A stretch of DNA of 32,966 bases from a virus, in IMG/VR virus record IMGVR_UViG_3300047469_000122, positions 1-32,966 of that record, one strand, 5' to 3'. The notes under the pieces are model-generated. The model had not been told where the DNA came from. It searched no databases and worked only from the letters and a program-made list of their open reading frames with translations. Position 1 is the stretch's first letter. Every line of letters begins with the position of its first letter. Both the position numbers and the translations under genes were made by a program. Shown here piece by piece: positions 31,449 to 32,966 of this stretch.

Positions 31449-31516
31449 AAAAAACTCGCCTTTTGCACGCCTGCGTTGAGGCAGGACCTTACCCGTTGGA
31501 TAAGACGTGTGGCGAG
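31449..31516 (-). terminator. Branched RNA structure ending in U6, terminator or small RNA
   Basis: Read leftward, CTCGCC (31516-31511) pairs with GGCGAG (31460-31455), CACG with CGTG further in, and two hairpins lie inside (CTTATCC/GGGTAAG at 31504-31488, CCTGC/GCAGG at 31485-31470). Six T residues follow directly (31454-31449). It stands 55 bp downstream of the antirepressor-like gene and may end that operon. A separate small RNA is possible. The rest of the gap 31189-31570 shows only the iterons and no supported gene. Confidence 0.5.
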
Positions 31517-31570
31517 TGTGTTCGGCTCAGATTACCAACTGCTTACTAAGGCGGTAAGGGCCACCTATCG

Positions 31571-32404
31571 CTATGGTGCTTGGAGTGGGGCCGGTTTTTT
31601 GAACACCCAGCACTTGGTGGTGGCTTTGCGAATGGTGCTGTCCACGGCCTTCATTCCCAGGAACTGTGGCTCGGTGCAGCGCTTCAGCGCGGTTGTGACC
31701 TCGGTGCTGATGACGGTCTGGATATCGTTTGTGGCGAACAACTCGCCCAGGTGCGGCATATTCAAGCCGATCAGCTGCGGATCCTTGGAGTGGTTGTAAA
31801 CGATCCCCTTCGAGTCCAGCTGCAGGAGCGAGCCCCAGAAGTCGGCGACGATGTCGGCCAGTGGAGGCTCGACGCTGCCGATGGCGTCCAGATCCGGGAC
31901 GGGCAGACCCATAGCGGTAGATAGATGTGTGATCTCAATGCCGAGCATGTCCCGCATCGGTCGATTGCGGCTACGCATCAGTTCTTTCAGCAGCGACAGG
32001 CGATGTTTCGACAGGCTGATTTGTTGCGCGATGGTGACGCCACTAGGTCGAATGGCCGCGCCCTTAGTCCAATAATTCCAGAGCACCTCGTCGCACTCTT
32101 CCTGGTACTGAATGATTTTGTCGCGAAGCTCGGGCGCCACCTTGTTTGGGCTGATCGAGTAGAGCCAGGCGGCGAGCTTACGGAGGGGGAGGCAAGTCAT
32201 TCCGTACTGTTTGCCATCAGCACCAGTTGTCACCATTTCGGTGACAACTGAACCGAACCGCTCGTTGATCTTTCTGTGTTGTACCTGCCAGGCCAACCCC
32301 ATGTTTTCGACGATAGAACGCATAGCGACGTAGGGTTCGTTGTCTTTGCCAACCAGCACTACGGTGTCACCGTGAAACGGAACGGGCATAAGTTGAGTGT
32401 TCAT
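31571..32404 (-). CDS. P22-antirepressor-like protein with shared C-terminal domain
   Basis: A 277-residue protein. The N-terminal domain (about 1-115) is P22_AR_N/BRO-like: MPVPFHGDTVVLVGKDNEPYVAMRSIVENMGLAW, then RKINERFGSVVTEM, LPLRKLAAWLYSISPNKV and IIQYQEECDEVLWNYW. Residues 186-268 match the C-terminus of the primase-helicase (VADFWGSLLQLDSKGIVYNHSK, KAVDSTIRK, TKCWVF). In P22 such proteins bind and inactivate the repressor. The start is ATG at 32404, with AAAGGAATC upstream; a TTG one codon earlier is ignored. It is last in a leftward three-gene operon. Its target here is unknown. Confidence 0.78.
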   Translation of the reverse strand: MNTQLMPVPFHGDTVVLVGKDNEPYVAMRSIVENMGLAWQVQHRKINERFGSVVTEMVTTGADGKQYGMTCLPLRKLAAWLYSISPNKVAPELRDKIIQYQEECDEVLWNYWTKGAAIRPSGVTIAQQISLSKHRLSLLKELMRSRNRPMRDMLGIEITHLSTAMGLPVPDLDAIGSVEPPLADIVADFWGSLLQLDSKGIVYNHSKDPQLIGLNMPHLGELFATNDIQTVISTEVTTALKRCTEPQFLGMKAVDSTIRKATTKCWVFKKPAPLQAP

Positions 32405-32424
32405 CAAGTGATTCCTTTCAGTCT

Positions 32425-32631
32425 TCAGATACGATTTTGGGTGTCGTTAGCAGAGCGAAGAACCCTGTTCAGGTCGCCGCATATACCGTCGAGGAAAGCT
32501 GCCAGCATCTGAGGCTTGTACAGTCCGGGATCATTGGCGTGGTGCGCGAGCGCACGTACCAAGGCAAGGGAATCGCGTACCCGTTCCAGTTCATTCATAT
32601 CATCGTCGGTGAGACCGTAGGGCTTTCTCAT
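32425..32631 (-). CDS. Small helical phage protein
   Basis: A 68-residue protein: KPYGLTDDDMNELERVRDSLALVRALA, then MLAAFLDGICGDLNRVL, wholly helical with no known motif. Its ATG overlaps the previous stop by 4 bp, and 20 bp separate it from the antirepressor-like gene. Proteins of this kind often precede antirepressors and might modulate them; that is inference. Confidence 0.6.
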   Translation of the reverse strand: MRKPYGLTDDDMNELERVRDSLALVRALAHHANDPGLYKPQMLAAFLDGICGDLNRVLRSANDTQNRI

Positions 32632-32789
32632 AGGGCACCGCCGTGCGTTTCCAGAACGCGCACCTGGTGCATGTGATGGTTGTAGCGCTTGAGGCGTGTG
32701 GATAGGGAAGAGTTAGCGTGCAGCGCTGCGAGCGCCATTCGGCGATGGGCAAGGGCGCGGATTTTGGACGGAATGAGAGCGGTCATCAT
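32628..32789 (-). CDS. Very small basic phage protein
   Basis: A 53-residue frame: MMTALIPSKIRALAHRRMAL, then ALHANSSLSTRLKRYNHHMH and VRVLETHGGAL. AGGAGCTTT lies just before ATG 32789, and the stop overlaps the next gene's start (ATGA). Strongly basic and His/Arg rich, with no known family. The good ribosome-binding site and coupling support it as real. Confidence 0.6.
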   Translation of the reverse strand: MMTALIPSKIRALAHRRMALAALHANSSLSTRLKRYNHHMHQVRVLETHGGAL

Positions 32790-32837
32790 AAAGCTCCTGT
32801 ACTGGTTAGGAGCTGCCGCCGATCGTCGCCAAACGAT

Positions 32838-32843
32838 ATTGTA
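32838..32843 (-). promoter_or_regulatory. Candidate -10 of the antirepressor operon
   Basis: TACAAT on the minus strand, 49 bp before the first gene of the operon. No strong -35 lies at 17 bp (GGTTGC), so the promoter may need an activator or be weak. No LexA box was found here. Confidence 0.4.
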
Positions 32844-32863
32844 TGGTCAGCCCACCTCCTGCA

Positions 32864-32918
32864 ACCACGAGCGATGAGCGGTAAAGCATGCTTGCGCTAA
32901 TGTATCCGGGCTCGTGGT
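32864..32918. repeat. 9-bp inverted repeat near the right edge
   Basis: ACCACGAGC (32864-32872) and its exact complement (32910-32918) are 37 bp apart in a stretch without a supported gene (32844-32966). It could be an operator for the leftward operon or part of the right attachment arm. The role is not established. Confidence 0.4.
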
Positions 32919-32966
32919 CGGCAGTTTTGCCGCCTGGCCCTTGATGAGTAATCGCTCCTGCCTGTC

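Noticed and set aside
29564-31571. P2-type cos site expected near Q
   Set aside because: I looked for a P2-like cohesive-end sequence between Q and the antirepressor gene. GGCGAG occurs only as an arm of the branched RNA structure, so I cannot place cos.
32790-32860. A LexA box before the antirepressor operon
   Set aside because: No CTGT-N8-ACAG match is present; only a -10-like TACAAT was found.

Overview
The window is most of one integrated P2-family (myovirus, phiCTX-like) prophage in a Pseudomonas-type chromosome. It is GC-rich. The left edge (about 1-141) is host DNA carrying the terminator of a leftward tRNA-Thr(TGT) gene. The 3' half of that tRNA (142-186) marks attL. The phage runs from about 187 to the end of the window. 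The matching right junction, which should rebuild a whole tRNA, is not present, so the window stops inside the prophage. The genus call is inference from gene style and the tRNA sequence.

Layout, left to right. (1) A leftward early operon (7552 to 299): Cro-like protein, YmfL/CII-like regulator, Ogr zinc-finger activator, small proteins, a 936-residue TOPRIM primase-helicase, five small proteins, a DUF4224 protein and the integrase as last gene. (2) A rightward block (7630-8906): a 115-residue XRE repressor without a LexA-type peptidase, a secreted cargo protein, a terminator, then a LexA box followed by a 63-residue protein. (3) The leftward late block (26591 to 8929) in P2 order O N M L X, holin, endolysin, LysB/LysC, R S V W J I H G FI FII E T U D, including the programmed E/E' frameshift site. 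(4) Rightward terminase P and portal Q (26748-29563). (5) A leftward, AT-richer cargo pair: an ImmA/IrrE-type metallopeptidase and a PIN-like putative nuclease. (6) A leftward three-gene operon ending in a P22-antirepressor-like protein.

Control logic read from the sequence. A palindrome lies exactly between the -35 and -10 of the leftward early promoter, as expected for a repressor operator. Three copies of TGTA-N11-TACA precede late transcripts (FI, V, and the O/P divergence) and are the likely Ogr sites. The repressor cannot be RecA-cleaved in the usual way. The 63-residue protein behind the LexA box resembles the C-terminal tail of the repressor, so it is a candidate SOS-induced antirepressor.

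Most notable: that LexA-controlled repressor-tail mimic; the metallopeptidase/PIN cargo pair beside portal Q, with three 10-bp iterons at its promoter; and a C-terminal domain shared between the primase-helicase and the antirepressor-like protein.
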